64,000 nucleotides of DNA from Aliivibrio sifiae. Lineage in GTDB: Bacteria; Pseudomonadota; Gammaproteobacteria; Enterobacterales; Vibrionaceae. Each line of letters opens with the position of its first letter. Position 1 is the stretch's first letter. Positions 8,865-18,108 of the stretch are shown here, piece by piece. A model generated the notes under the pieces. That model had not been told where the DNA came from. It made no database searches and saw nothing but the letters and a program-made list of their open reading frames with translations. A program made the position numbers and the translations under genes. Location: the NCBI RefSeq assembly GCF_002954705.1, contig NZ_MSCO01000001.1, positions 227,873 to 291,872 of the forward strand, written 5' to 3'.

Positions 8865-9707
8865 AGCAATAAATGCGAATAAAGGCAGGGCAGAAAAAAC
8901 AATAATAGCGGGGTCTAATGTGAAGAATGAACCGAATAACATCATTAAATAAAGTGTAAAAATAGCTTCATTTTTAATAGTGTTTAATGCTTTTTTAAAT
9001 AGAGGAGTTCCAAAGGAGCCTTTTAGAAGCTCGCCAGAAGCAAATAGGTAGCCACCTTTCCATCGGTGTTTCATCAATGCTAATGAGGACATGGTGTAAG
9101 AAGTATGAAAGAAATATGGAACATTAAGTCGATGCAGTTTATAGCCAGCTAAACTTAAGCGCATTCCTAATTCTGACTCTTCATAAGCATGTAAATTGCG
9201 ATTAGTTAAATAACCAAGTTTATCAATGGCACTTTTTCGATATAAGCCACCGCCGCCTAAATGGGAGCAATCGCCTAATGGATAGATTTGGTCTATACGC
9301 TGTTTGCGAGATTTAAACTCATAGCTATCAACATCATCCATTTCGACAACACCAGCAACACCTGCGTAGTCAGGGTGACTCATTAAGAAAGAAATACCTT
9401 GCTCTATGAAGTCAGGTTCTAATTCCATATCTCCATCAAGTAGCAATAAGAAATCGCCTTCACTATGTAAGTAGCCTAATTGATGGCCAACACCACAGCA
9501 GCGATCTTGTGCATTGGTTAATGAGACAACCGTTACTTCCATTTCTGATGCAATTGTTTGCGTCCTATCAGTGGATAAGCTGTCAGCAACAATAATTTTA
9601 TGGGGGTATTCTCCCATGTGCTGCTGAATGCTACTAATGGTTTTAGCTAGACCAGCTTCTTCGTTATAGGTTTTAATAATAACCGAAATAAAAGGGAAAT
9701 TAGTCAT
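8841..9707 (-). CDS. Glycosyltransferase family 2 with C-terminal membrane segment; possibly phase-variable C-terminus
   Basis: This GT-A fold enzyme has 288 residues as read. It has the N-terminal I-S-V-I-I-K-T-Y-N-E-E motif (residues 7-17), the metal-binding D-G-D at 91-93, and an E-E-S-E-L-G-x-R-L motif near 190. A hydrophobic C-terminal segment (about 250-280) resembles ExoA-like enzymes. It likely adds a sugar at the membrane face. The frame ends inside a 10-bp tandem repeat. If one repeat unit is removed, the frame continues for 45 more codons: a hydrophobic V-F-N-L-S-V-F-S-I-G-L-I-R-G-L segment and a basic tail. It would then stop at 8699-8701, in ATGA overlap with the next gene, giving 332 residues. 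This makes the 138-base gap before the next gene look like former or alternative coding sequence. Confidence 0.88.
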   Translation of the reverse strand: MTNFPFISVIIKTYNEEAGLAKTISSIQQHMGEYPHKIIVADSLSTDRTQTIASEMEVTVVSLTNAQDRCCGVGHQLGYLHSEGDFLLLLDGDMELEPDFIEQGISFLMSHPDYAGVAGVVEMDDVDSYEFKSRKQRIDQIYPLGDCSHLGGGGLYRKSAIDKLGYLTNRNLHAYEESELGMRLSLAGYKLHRLNVPYFFHTSYTMSSLALMKHRWKGGYLFASGELLKGSFGTPLFKKALNTIKNEAIFTLYLMMLFGSFFTLDPAIIVFSALPLFAFIALKTIKNN

Positions 9708-11079
9708 GATTCGCTGCCGCCGTGATTAGGGATTTTCGGATCACTAAGTTTGAACCTAATGATAGGTAAAAAATAAACTGAAGCATAGGAACCAACATCA
9801 ATATTTGGCTATACGGAAGACTTAATAAGCAAGCAATAGCAAAAGCATTGAATGCGGGAGGGTAGCTCATTAATTTAATGTCGTCTTGTGTTACTTCATC
9901 TCGATTAAATAGGGGGGTAGGTTTACATACTCGAAGAATATAGAGTGTCATAGATATGAAAAATAATGTTCCAACGAGGCCTAATTCCCATAAAAGAACA
10001 CTTAATGCTGTTGTATCTAGAATTAGATTAAAAAAGACATTCAAAAATCCTGGTGAGATAGCGCTTCCGTGGTTTGTGGTATTTAATCCATAACCAAATA
10101 ATGCACTTGGAAGACCATAAAGATCGTTATTATTAATCCAAAAGAAAACAGTAGTCATTCGCCCTAACTCACCTGATGGCATTATGTAATTAGGGTCGAA
10201 AATATATTCTAAAGAACCCATGAAAATATCTAATGGTCCTTTTTCTGGGTCACTGCCGAAAGCTGATGAATAAGAAATTGAAAGTAATAAGATGGCAATA
10301 CTCATAAGGAAAAACATGCCAGCTACAATAGATAAAATAATTTTTATGTCGTAGCTTTTCATGCCTTTTATGTAGCTAGGTGATAACCATACATAAGCCA
10401 ATAGAATTGGTGATAATAAAATAACGAATTTTACTTCACCTAAAATACAAAGGGTAAATGCAGCACCAATATGTAGGATGGTTGATTTTATTGAACACAA
10501 GCCATGTTTATATTCAGAAAGCTTAAGTAACATTATGAGTAAACAAAAAAGTCCCATTGCTGCTGTATTGCCGCCTCCCATAGGGTCTCCACCAAAGGTC
10601 CCCACAACGGAATCCCATTTTTCAAACTCACCATGCGCGATAACACGCTTTGGCACAATGACTAGTATTTGAAATAAAATTACTGGGAATTGGGCATAAA
10701 AAATCCAATAAAGTGTTTTTGTTACTCGGTATATCTGAGATTCGCGGCAAAACCTCAATAATAGACAAAATAGAATTAAAGAGAGAGCGAGTTCATTTTT
10801 TAAGCCTATGATCGTAGTGGTTATACCATTTTGAAGAAAAGTACTGAGTACTGCTTGGACGAAGAAACCAGTAAATAAAATAAGTATGATGATTTCTTTG
10901 TGATCAAGGCCTAACGGTGAGTACCTATTCTGTAAAAATAGTAAGCCTGTCATTGTGAAAGCAAGCAAAAATGGCAACCATAAAATGGCAGAAATTCCGG
11001 TGAAATATTGTGTTACCCCACAAAGGACGAGGCTGGTAACTGCATAAAATTGCAAAAATAAACCGGTATTTAACGTCAT
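9700..11079 (-). CDS. Wzy-like polysaccharide polymerase (polytopic membrane protein)
   Basis: A 459-residue, very hydrophobic protein with about eleven predicted membrane segments and a long periplasmic loop around residues 265-335 that contains charged and aromatic residues. No strong family motif is visible, as usual for Wzy polymerases. The call rests on topology, size and position between wzx and glycosyltransferase genes. Wzy joins lipid-linked repeat units at the periplasmic face of the inner membrane. Its start overlaps the wzx stop by 4 bases, and its end overlaps the GT2 start by 8 bases, so the three are translationally coupled. Confidence 0.75.
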   Translation of the reverse strand: MTLNTGLFLQFYAVTSLVLCGVTQYFTGISAILWLPFLLAFTMTGLLFLQNRYSPLGLDHKEIIILILFTGFFVQAVLSTFLQNGITTTIIGLKNELALSLILFCLLLRFCRESQIYRVTKTLYWIFYAQFPVILFQILVIVPKRVIAHGEFEKWDSVVGTFGGDPMGGGNTAAMGLFCLLIMLLKLSEYKHGLCSIKSTILHIGAAFTLCILGEVKFVILLSPILLAYVWLSPSYIKGMKSYDIKIILSIVAGMFFLMSIAILLLSISYSSAFGSDPEKGPLDIFMGSLEYIFDPNYIMPSGELGRMTTVFFWINNNDLYGLPSALFGYGLNTTNHGSAISPGFLNVFFNLILDTTALSVLLWELGLVGTLFFISMTLYILRVCKPTPLFNRDEVTQDDIKLMSYPPAFNAFAIACLLSLPYSQILMLVPMLQFIFYLSLGSNLVIRKSLITAAANHD

Positions 11080-12287
11080 GACATTTTATCTTCCTGCGCT
11101 AACCGATGAGCTCTTTGATTTACTTTTCTATAGATAAAACTGTAACGAACCAATGATAGAGTCGAAAATAAAAGAACTGAATAAGCGTAATCGTTATGGA
11201 AATATGGGAATATAACAAAGGCGATTACAATGACTAATAATTGCTCAATTTGGATGCGCAGAAAGTACTTAGGCGAGCCAAAAACCAATTCGATAACAGT
11301 AAGAGGGCAAACGGCAAGAGCAGGAAGTAAATAAGGCAGCATATAGCGAGACATTGGTACTGAGCTTAACCATTCATCATTAAAACCAAGTTGCATGACG
11401 AGTGGATAGAAGATAAATACACCTACCGTGGCGATAAGTCCCAGGATAAGAAGCATTAGGCGGACTTTTTTAAACTCTTGGAAATTAAAGGTGTTGTGAC
11501 GAAAGTCGATAGACCACTTCGAAAAAATAGAATTTCGAACTGCATTACCAACAATGGTGACTGGTGCTAAGCAGAAGCGATTCACTACCGCAAAATAACC
11601 TGCAATTAATGGGGAAAACCAAAAGTTAATTAAGAGAGTTGGTAAGTTATTATTTGCCATCGCTAAAATTTCAGCACTTCCAATCCCACTAAGATGAACT
11701 CGATTCTCTTTCATAAACTGTAGATTCTTTTTTAAAGAGAAATGAGAAAAGTGAATTTGTGAAAAAGAAATTGAATGTAAAAGCCAAGCTGTTATAAGAG
11801 TAAATAAGCCAATAGCCCAACTTAAATAGAAGAGCTTAGTGGTTGGAGTTAAGAATACCGCTCCGATGACAAGCAGTGAAATAGAAATGCGTTGAAAGGC
11901 TAATAAACGGATGCTCTCTATTCTTAGTAATAAGTTTTCTGATACTAAAATCCAAGCATGACAAAGGGTTAGTACATACAGTAAATACCCATTCAATTCA
12001 AAAAATAATGTCATTATAAAGTTATAAGGTAGGGCGATAACCAAGCTTTGTAGTAATGAAAAAATAATATTTTGAGTTACTTTTTCTTCACTTTGTTTAG
12101 GGAGGAGTAATTGGGATGCAAAGGTACAAATCTGCGCTCCAATTAAGACAATGCTGTATACCAATGCGTAAGTACCCACTTGTGTCATATCGTACTTGTG
12201 GGAAATTAGCCAAATAGATATTGCCCCGATTATTTGAGAAATAACAGAGGCACCAGCAATCGTTGAAACGCTTTTAAGTAAACTCAT
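11076..12287 (-). CDS. Wzx-like flippase, polysaccharide biosynthesis protein family
   Basis: A 403-residue protein with about 10-12 membrane helices and the N-terminal pattern S-x-x-T-I-A-G-A-S-V-I-S-Q-I-I-G found in Wzx/MOP exporters. Basic clusters sit at cytoplasmic loops. Wzx flips undecaprenyl-linked repeat units across the inner membrane. It lies 8 bases downstream of the Wzc-like gene and overlaps the Wzy-like gene by 4 bases. The frame is intact. Confidence 0.8.
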   Translation of the reverse strand: MSLLKSVSTIAGASVISQIIGAISIWLISHKYDMTQVGTYALVYSIVLIGAQICTFASQLLLPKQSEEKVTQNIIFSLLQSLVIALPYNFIMTLFFELNGYLLYVLTLCHAWILVSENLLLRIESIRLLAFQRISISLLVIGAVFLTPTTKLFYLSWAIGLFTLITAWLLHSISFSQIHFSHFSLKKNLQFMKENRVHLSGIGSAEILAMANNNLPTLLINFWFSPLIAGYFAVVNRFCLAPVTIVGNAVRNSIFSKWSIDFRHNTFNFQEFKKVRLMLLILGLIATVGVFIFYPLVMQLGFNDEWLSSVPMSRYMLPYLLPALAVCPLTVIELVFGSPKYFLRIQIEQLLVIVIAFVIFPYFHNDYAYSVLLFSTLSLVRYSFIYRKVNQRAHRLAQEDKMS

Positions 12288-12295
12288 TCGTAAAC

Positions 12296-14472
12296 CTAGC
12301 TTAATAAATCTTCGTTTTGATGAATTAGTTGTTGTTTAGTTTCTTCTGTTTCTAATTCGTCATCAGCGACATTATTTAATATGGCACCAATGATTGGGGT
12401 TTGCTGTTGAGTCAACTTATCAATGTTAGTTAAGATATTGTTTGCGCTTAATGTGCCCGCTTTAACGGTATAAATAACCCCCGATAAATAACGAGTAATT
12501 AGCTGTGTATCTTTACTTTCTGAGAGTGCCGGCAAATGCACGATAACTTGCTCAAACTGTTGATTCATTTCTTGCAATCTTAATTCTAGTTCTTGTGAAG
12601 ATAGCGTAAGCAGGGGAGCAGAAGTCAAGGTACCACGTGGCAAGAACGATAAATTATTTGCTAATGAAATTATACAATCATTAATTGGGTGATTTTTTCG
12701 AGTACTTCAGCCATTCCCATGACAGTTAATATAGGTAATACCTCTGAATTACTCTCTTCTTCGTTAGGTGAACTTAGTTGTTCACTTAAAGGTTGAGTCA
12801 TTAACAGTTCTTCTGTGAGAGAGTTATCCTTCCTAAAGTCTAAATCTATTAATAGTGTTGAACGGTCTTGCGATAAAGATAGAGCAAGAAGGTAGCTGCT
12901 TAACTCATTGCTTTCGTTAGAATTAGTTGAGACCAAACCAATAGTCGGCCAAGGTTTGTCATTTAATAAAATACTGGTTCTAATTGCATGGACAGTCTCT
13001 CCAGAGTAAGAGTTAGCAAAGAAACCTTTAGAGAATAGAGAAATTTCTTCAATATAGTTGAATGGAAGGAGCTCTCCGATTGCATTGAGGCCTAAACGAG
13101 TTCTAACTTGCGTTAAATTATTTATTGATTTATTTAATGCTGATTTAATTATTATAAATAATAAGCTGATAATAAATGTCATCATGAATATCATGATGAT
13201 AAATAAAGTTTTATTTGGTTTGCTTGGCTTGTTAGGTATAGTTGCAGAGTCTAATAATGTCGCTGTTGGTTCTCGATACTGGACGGTTAATTCTTGCTCC
13301 TTACTACGCGAAAATATTTTTTCATACAACTCTTGCGTCTTATCTAAATCCGCTTTCATTGTATTGTAGGTGTCTTTTTGAGCAGCTAGCTTTGTGAAAT
13401 TTTTTCTTTGTTCATTAAGTAAAGCTTTGTATTTATTTTCTCGCTCTATTGACGCTTGATATTCTTTATATAATCCAGTTTTAAGCTCTTTTAATAGCGA
13501 AGTAGTTTGCAATTCGATAGCATTAATTTGAGCTTTAGCTTCTAAAATTAGTGGGTTCTTTGGGCCATATTTCTTTTGTAGATCAAATAAGCTACGTCTT
13601 GCTTGAATAAGTGCAATACGTAAATCTTGTAATTGAGCATGATTAGAAATCGAAGGTAGGGTTGCAACATCATCAAGAGAATATCCAAGTGCCTCACTCA
13701 CAGTGTTGTAGTTTGCTTTTGCTGTGATTCGTTTTTCTTTTGCTGTCGCTAAACGATCATTGACTAAGGCTAATTGCTCTGTTTCAAAACCATCAATACC
13801 TTGATAAGTTAATAAGCCATGTTCGCTAAGAAATTTTTCTATGTCGCTTTTTTGCTGCTTGATTTTTTCTTTTAGCTCTTTCATGCGAATAGTATTCCAC
13901 TCTTGAGCTTGCTTCGTTTTCTCTACTTTGCGTTTTTCTTCTAGATTAATATAAGCTTCAACTATGGCATTTGCTACTTCAGCTGACATCTTTGGGGATT
14001 TTGATTCATAAGAAATTTTCACCAATTGACTAAAGCGAATCGGAGTGACGGAGAGGGTTTTACTGATGCTCTTTACTATTTGTTGTATATGCTCTTTTTC
14101 TGAAATGTTTTTTTCTGTTTTTTTGATTTCAAATAGCGGATCGTCTTGTAAATTTAACTTTAGAACTGCCTCTTCTATCACTTGCTTTGATTGAATAACT
14201 TCAATTTGAGTTGGGTAGTATTCAGCTTGAGTTGCGTCAAAATCTTCGACTTGATCAATCGGAGTTGAGTTATCTGACTTTGCTTTTAATATGAGAGTTG
14301 CAGTTGCAGAATATTGAGGCGTCATTGAGTAAATTAATGGTAAAGCAACAAGAGTTACTGTCAAAACAATAAGTAGAACTCGTAAGCGGTACTTCTTAAA
14401 CTCTTTTAAAAAGTTAGAAAAATCAATTGTGCTTTCTAACTTTTTTCCATTTTCTATAATTGATTGTGCCAT
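12296..14472 (-). pseudogene. Wzc-like polysaccharide co-polymerase with degenerate kinase domain, interrupted by a one-base shift at an A6 tract
   Basis: The first frame (600 residues from 14472) holds a Wzz domain with a membrane segment near 35-52, a long periplasmic coiled-coil part (about 175-410), a second membrane segment near 422-442 and the start of a CpsD/CapB-type kinase domain. It stops at 12670. A second frame (12296 to about 12692) carries the rest: L-P-R-G-T...A-P-L and F-E-Q-V-I-V-H-L-P-A-L. Adding one A to the A6 tract at 12693-12698 joins them into about 725 residues, a normal Wzc length, with the usual V-L-x10 spacing before L-P-R-G. The Walker A region near 513-530 has no G-K-S/T, and the Walker B aspartate is H. 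Only the A' motif L-L-I-D-L-D-F-R (540-547) is kept. The C-terminal tyrosine cluster is absent. Even if intact it would probably act only as a scaffold. Confidence 0.75.
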
Positions 14473-14475
14473 AAT

Positions 14476-15057
14476 TTAGAAAAAACTCTGTTCAATAATA
14501 ACAACATCACCCGGACCTATTGGATAGGTTGGACCCACATTTTCAATTAATTCATTTGTTGCTGCTAACCGAATATTTATACCATCTCTATCTGAGCGGT
14601 CAGTAAAACCACCGGCCATCGCTATTGCTTGCTCTACAGTTAACCCAGGTTGAAATTCATATCCATTAGGGTTGGCAACTTCGCCACTAATAAAGAACTT
14701 TCTAAATGCTTCTATACTGACGGTAACCATAGGCTGTACGATGTAACCATCTTCAAGCTTGAGTTCAATGTCTTTTTCAACTTGTGCTGGTGTTCTTCCT
14801 ATAAGTTGTATATCACCAATGTAAGGAAAGTTTACAAATCCACCACGATGAATTTTTAACTGTAAGCTCATTTCTGGTTCTTTGAAGACAGATATATCAA
14901 TGCTATCCCCAGCACCTAAAACGTAGTCTAATTCATCTTTTGGAATCGTATTTTCTGACTTCTGGTTTTCTGTATTTATAGGTAATGGCGCGTCTGATGC
15001 ATAAGCGTGAGAGAGCACTGAGATGAATAAGCAAAAAGATATAAAGAGGGATTTCAT
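14476..15057 (-). CDS. Wza-like outer-membrane polysaccharide export protein (OPX family)
   Basis: A 193-residue periplasmic/outer-membrane protein with a signal peptide ending near A-Y-A (residues 18-20). It has the polysaccharide export (PES) domain at about 43-125, with Y-V-L-G-A-G-D-S-I-D-I-S-V, and an SLBB domain with F-I-S-G-E-V-A-N-P-N-G-Y and A-M-A-G-G-F-T-D-R at about 115-160. It is a short OPX type without the C-terminal barrel helix of E. coli Wza. The neighbouring beta-barrel gene may supply the outer-membrane pore. No lipobox cysteine is evident. It is followed after 3 bases by the Wzc-like gene, the usual OPX-PCP pairing. Confidence 0.88.
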   Translation of the reverse strand: MKSLFISFCLFISVLSHAYASDAPLPINTENQKSENTIPKDELDYVLGAGDSIDISVFKEPEMSLQLKIHRGGFVNFPYIGDIQLIGRTPAQVEKDIELKLEDGYIVQPMVTVSIEAFRKFFISGEVANPNGYEFQPGLTVEQAIAMAGGFTDRSDRDGINIRLAATNELIENVGPTYPIGPGDVVIIEQSFF

Positions 15058-16404
15058 CTAAATCTGCACTTTAGTTGTAAACATAATAATGGATTTGTCG
15101 TAGCCTAGTGTTTGTATTATGGTTTCTGCGGAATCGTTGATTTCAAAATCATCGAATTCTTTATCTGACTCATTAATTAATTGCTGATAGCTTAACTCTA
15201 GTATAATTGATGGTCTAAATTTGTACGTTAATTTTGCGATAATATCGGTTGTTGTGGTCGTTTTTCCATCATCTTGATTTTTATCTGCACTGATTTCATA
15301 ATTAAAACCTAATTCAGTTGAGAGTCTATTAGACCACCCAAAATGTTGCCAGCGTGTCCCATACTTAGTCTTTAAAACATAGCCTCCAATTTCGGTTGGA
15401 TCTTCTACACTTTGATCTGTAAATAAGTGAAAGGTTGAATATCTTACCGGGCTCCAAGCTAAGTCTATATCCCAATTTAACCCTCGAAAATCTTCAGAGT
15501 CAGGTTGGTTTGGGAAGGTCTTATATAACCAAGCAATATTGGCATCAATTGTCGTTTTTCCGGTTTGCTGGGTTTTTATTCCTGCAACAAAAAAGGTCTC
15601 ATTGGTATTTTTTTGAGTATCTTCGTCATAATCTCGTAGGTTACTTATTATTGAGTAACGAAATCGAGTGCGACTTGAAGCCTGATCAAATAATTCTACG
15701 GTAAACGTTGTTTGATCCCAATTTTGGTCTTTTATGTATTGGTTGAAGTTATGTTGATGGATATCGTTACTACTTCTATCATCATAGTTAAAATCTTTAT
15801 ATTGAACGGCAAAGCTTAATTTGCCAATACTGTCTTGCTTGTCGATACTATAACGAAGCTCTGTATTAAACATGTTTGTTTTTAATACATTATCGATACC
15901 ATATTTATTAAAGCTTGCAACTGGATTACCGTTGTTGTCAACTAAGCCTTCCTGGTTAATGAAACCTTCAGTTAAACCTTCCCCACGATTTTCATGGCCA
16001 AGTTTATTTTCAATCGTAAACAATAAGTCATTATTAAAGCCCTTTTTCCAAGCTCCTATAAATCTAATTGTATGATCGTCGTAATTATCAGAGGTACTGT
16101 CTTTTTGGTATTGGCGATAATCGCCTAAATATTGGAGGGTATAAATATCCGCCCCACGAACCCCTTTTAATTGAAGCAAAGGTTTTACATTAAAAAAATC
16201 AGATTCTATATTAGGCGTTTTTTCTGATTGAAAATTTACATTATCATCATAACCATAATCAAGATCTAAACTACTTTGAAACTCAATACCAGCAGGGCCA
16301 ATATGCGGTTTTGGGGTTAAATTTGCATAAGCAGTACTGCTCAGAAAGGGTAAACTAAGCAATAATAAATGCGCTGTAATGGTTGGTTTAGTAAGCAGTA
16401 TCAC
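15058..16404 (-). CDS. Outer-membrane beta-barrel protein of the polysaccharide locus
   Basis: A 448-residue protein with an N-terminal signal peptide (cleavage near A-Y-A, residue 27) and many alternating amphipathic strands rich in aromatic residues and acidic loops, typical of a beta-barrel. The last residues (F-T-T-K-V-Q-I) do not end in the usual aromatic residue. The order initiating transferase, barrel protein, OPX protein, Wzc-like protein matches the cpsABCD order of V. parahaemolyticus as I remember it. Its likely job is export or anchoring of the polymer at the outer membrane (inference). It overlaps the upstream transferase frame by 17 bases and abuts the OPX gene. Confidence 0.8.
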   Translation of the reverse strand: MILLTKPTITAHLLLLSLPFLSSTAYANLTPKPHIGPAGIEFQSSLDLDYGYDDNVNFQSEKTPNIESDFFNVKPLLQLKGVRGADIYTLQYLGDYRQYQKDSTSDNYDDHTIRFIGAWKKGFNNDLLFTIENKLGHENRGEGLTEGFINQEGLVDNNGNPVASFNKYGIDNVLKTNMFNTELRYSIDKQDSIGKLSFAVQYKDFNYDDRSSNDIHQHNFNQYIKDQNWDQTTFTVELFDQASSRTRFRYSIISNLRDYDEDTQKNTNETFFVAGIKTQQTGKTTIDANIAWLYKTFPNQPDSEDFRGLNWDIDLAWSPVRYSTFHLFTDQSVEDPTEIGGYVLKTKYGTRWQHFGWSNRLSTELGFNYEISADKNQDDGKTTTTTDIIAKLTYKFRPSIILELSYQQLINESDKEFDDFEINDSAETIIQTLGYDKSIIMFTTKVQI

Positions 16405-17800
16405 TTACAAATCCTTTAAATACGGTCAAAAATATAATTTTAATATCAAGAGATAATGTCCAGTTTTGTAGATATTTAATATCATACTCCACTCGTTTTT
16501 CCATTTTATCTAACGTATCGGTTTCTCCGCGGTAACCATTTATTTGAGCTAATCCTGTTATCCCTGGTTTAATTTTATGTCTTACCATGTAATTGTCGAC
16601 TAAGACACGATATTCCTCATTGTGAGAAACAGCGTGAGGTCTAGGGCCAACAATGGACATATCGCCTTGCAATACATTAATAAATTGAGGAAGTTCATCT
16701 AGCGAAGTGCGACGGATAAAGCTACCAAAACGCGTGACTCGTGGATCATTTTTCGTTGCTTGGGTAACAATCTCTGAGTTCTCCATTACTTTCATTGAAC
16801 GGAATTTCCATACTTTAATTTTTTTTCCGCCTAATCCATAACGATCTTGTTTAAATAAAATAGGGCCTGGTGAACTCAGTCTCACACCTAAAGCCACAAT
16901 GCAAAGTACGGGTAAAATCAGCAAGGTAATAAGCGAACCAATAACGGTATCTTCAATGCGCTTTGTTAGCGCTCCTAGGCCTTCAAATGGTGAACTAAAA
17001 ATGCTAAATGTATGAACGTTACCAATTCGAGCTATTTGAGAGACGCTCAGTTTATAAGTGTATAAATCAGGAACAATATAAGCATCAACGGTAGAGTTAG
17101 ATAATTGAAGTATTGCGTCTTTGATTCTGTCTTTTGCCACCATAGGAAGGGCAATATAAACATCGTCGATTAGATTGTTTTTCACTTTATCTATAAGTGT
17201 GGATACTTTTCCTGTATAGGAACTCTTTGCTATATAGCTGAAGCGATAATTTGAGCGATCGTCATAAAACTCGATGTTTATTTTTTGGTTTTTATATTTC
17301 TCTATCAAAGCTTTTTCAATGGAAAGGCCAGCCGGGGTCAACCCTATAATTGCAATATTTCTTACTCTTAGATTGGGTAAAATAAAGGTGTAATATGAAA
17401 GAGTACAAACTATTCGAGAAACTGAAAGAATGATGAATGTAATTGCGTACAATTGAAGGTTAATACTAGGGGATAGGTTACTAATCTCTATACCTTCTAA
17501 GTCTAGAAGTCGGAGTTTGAGCATAGAGTAAATAATGATAGCTAGACCTAGAGATAGTAATTACTTTAAAAGGTATTTTATAAGGTGTTTTTTTGTGTCA
17601 ATTATATATAGACCTAAGTATTCACTGAGTAGTAGGTAGATTGTTGAGAATAATAAACCTGCAGATAGATCAATGGCCGTTTCTGTCAATCCATGAAATG
17701 AAAGTATAGACGTAAGCAAAGCATTTATTGCAATAAAATCAAAAGCCTTGATTAAGGTGCGATAGCTATTATTTATCACTTGTAGATTTTGCTGTTTCAT
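16388..17800 (-). pseudogene. WcaJ/CpsA-like undecaprenyl-phosphate hexose-1-phosphate transferase with an in-frame stop at codon 80
   Basis: This enzyme starts glycan assembly by moving hexose-1-phosphate to undecaprenyl phosphate. The 79 N-terminal residues (from 17800, behind a GGAG site) give the first two membrane helices and then meet TAA (17561-17563). The same frame stays open beyond it to 16388, so this is a nonsense codon, not a frameshift. Read through, the protein is about 470 residues, the normal length. It has a CoA-binding-like middle part and a complete catalytic domain: K-F-R-S-M-K-V, R-R-T-S-L-D-E-L-P-Q-F and G-D-M-S-I-V-G-P-R-P-H. A second start at 17524 would give 378 residues including the whole catalytic domain, though no ribosome site precedes it. 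The gene is either inactivated, reduced to its C-terminal part, or carries a sequence error. Confidence 0.78.
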
Positions 17801-18108
17801 ACCACTCCAAGAACTTTAAGTTAGTTTTAACATTATATGAGTAGAAATTTATATTAAGTTAATTTACCGTCAAAAAAGTGACAGTGTATCTACTTTTATT
17901 TGTGGTAGATATCTCATATATCTGACTTATCTGCATTTTTTAAATGGTTAAGTCGTGAGGTGTACAGCAAAGCTTCTTCTATTTTAGGACGTTATAGAAA
18001 GGAACCTAAGTTTAGGACTATCAGAAATTACTATGAACGTGTTAGACTGAAGATCATTTTATATTAAATCGGGTGACATCATGTTCACCCTAATCTCTGG
18101 AGCAAACT
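17801..18108. promoter_or_regulatory. Divergent intergenic region between the polysaccharide operon and ssb
   Basis: These 308 bases hold no gene. Toward the polysaccharide operon (minus strand) there are a TATAAT hexamer at 17832-17837 and a TTGACG hexamer at 17868-17873. Their spacing (30 bases) is too long for one promoter, so which of them is used is unclear. A GGAG site precedes the minus-strand ATG. Toward ssb there is a small hairpin (GGGTGA/TCACCC, 18071-18090) in the likely leader and a GGAG site at 18099-18102. I saw no LexA box and no JUMPstart/ops (GGCGGTAG) element. Confidence 0.4.

Noticed and set aside
17555-17572. U UUA AAG heptamer just before the TAA in the WcaJ-like gene as a -1 recoding site
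   Set aside because: The -1 frame after the heptamer closes at a TAG within about 30 codons and has no similarity. The conserved sequence continues in the zero frame, so this is a nonsense codon.
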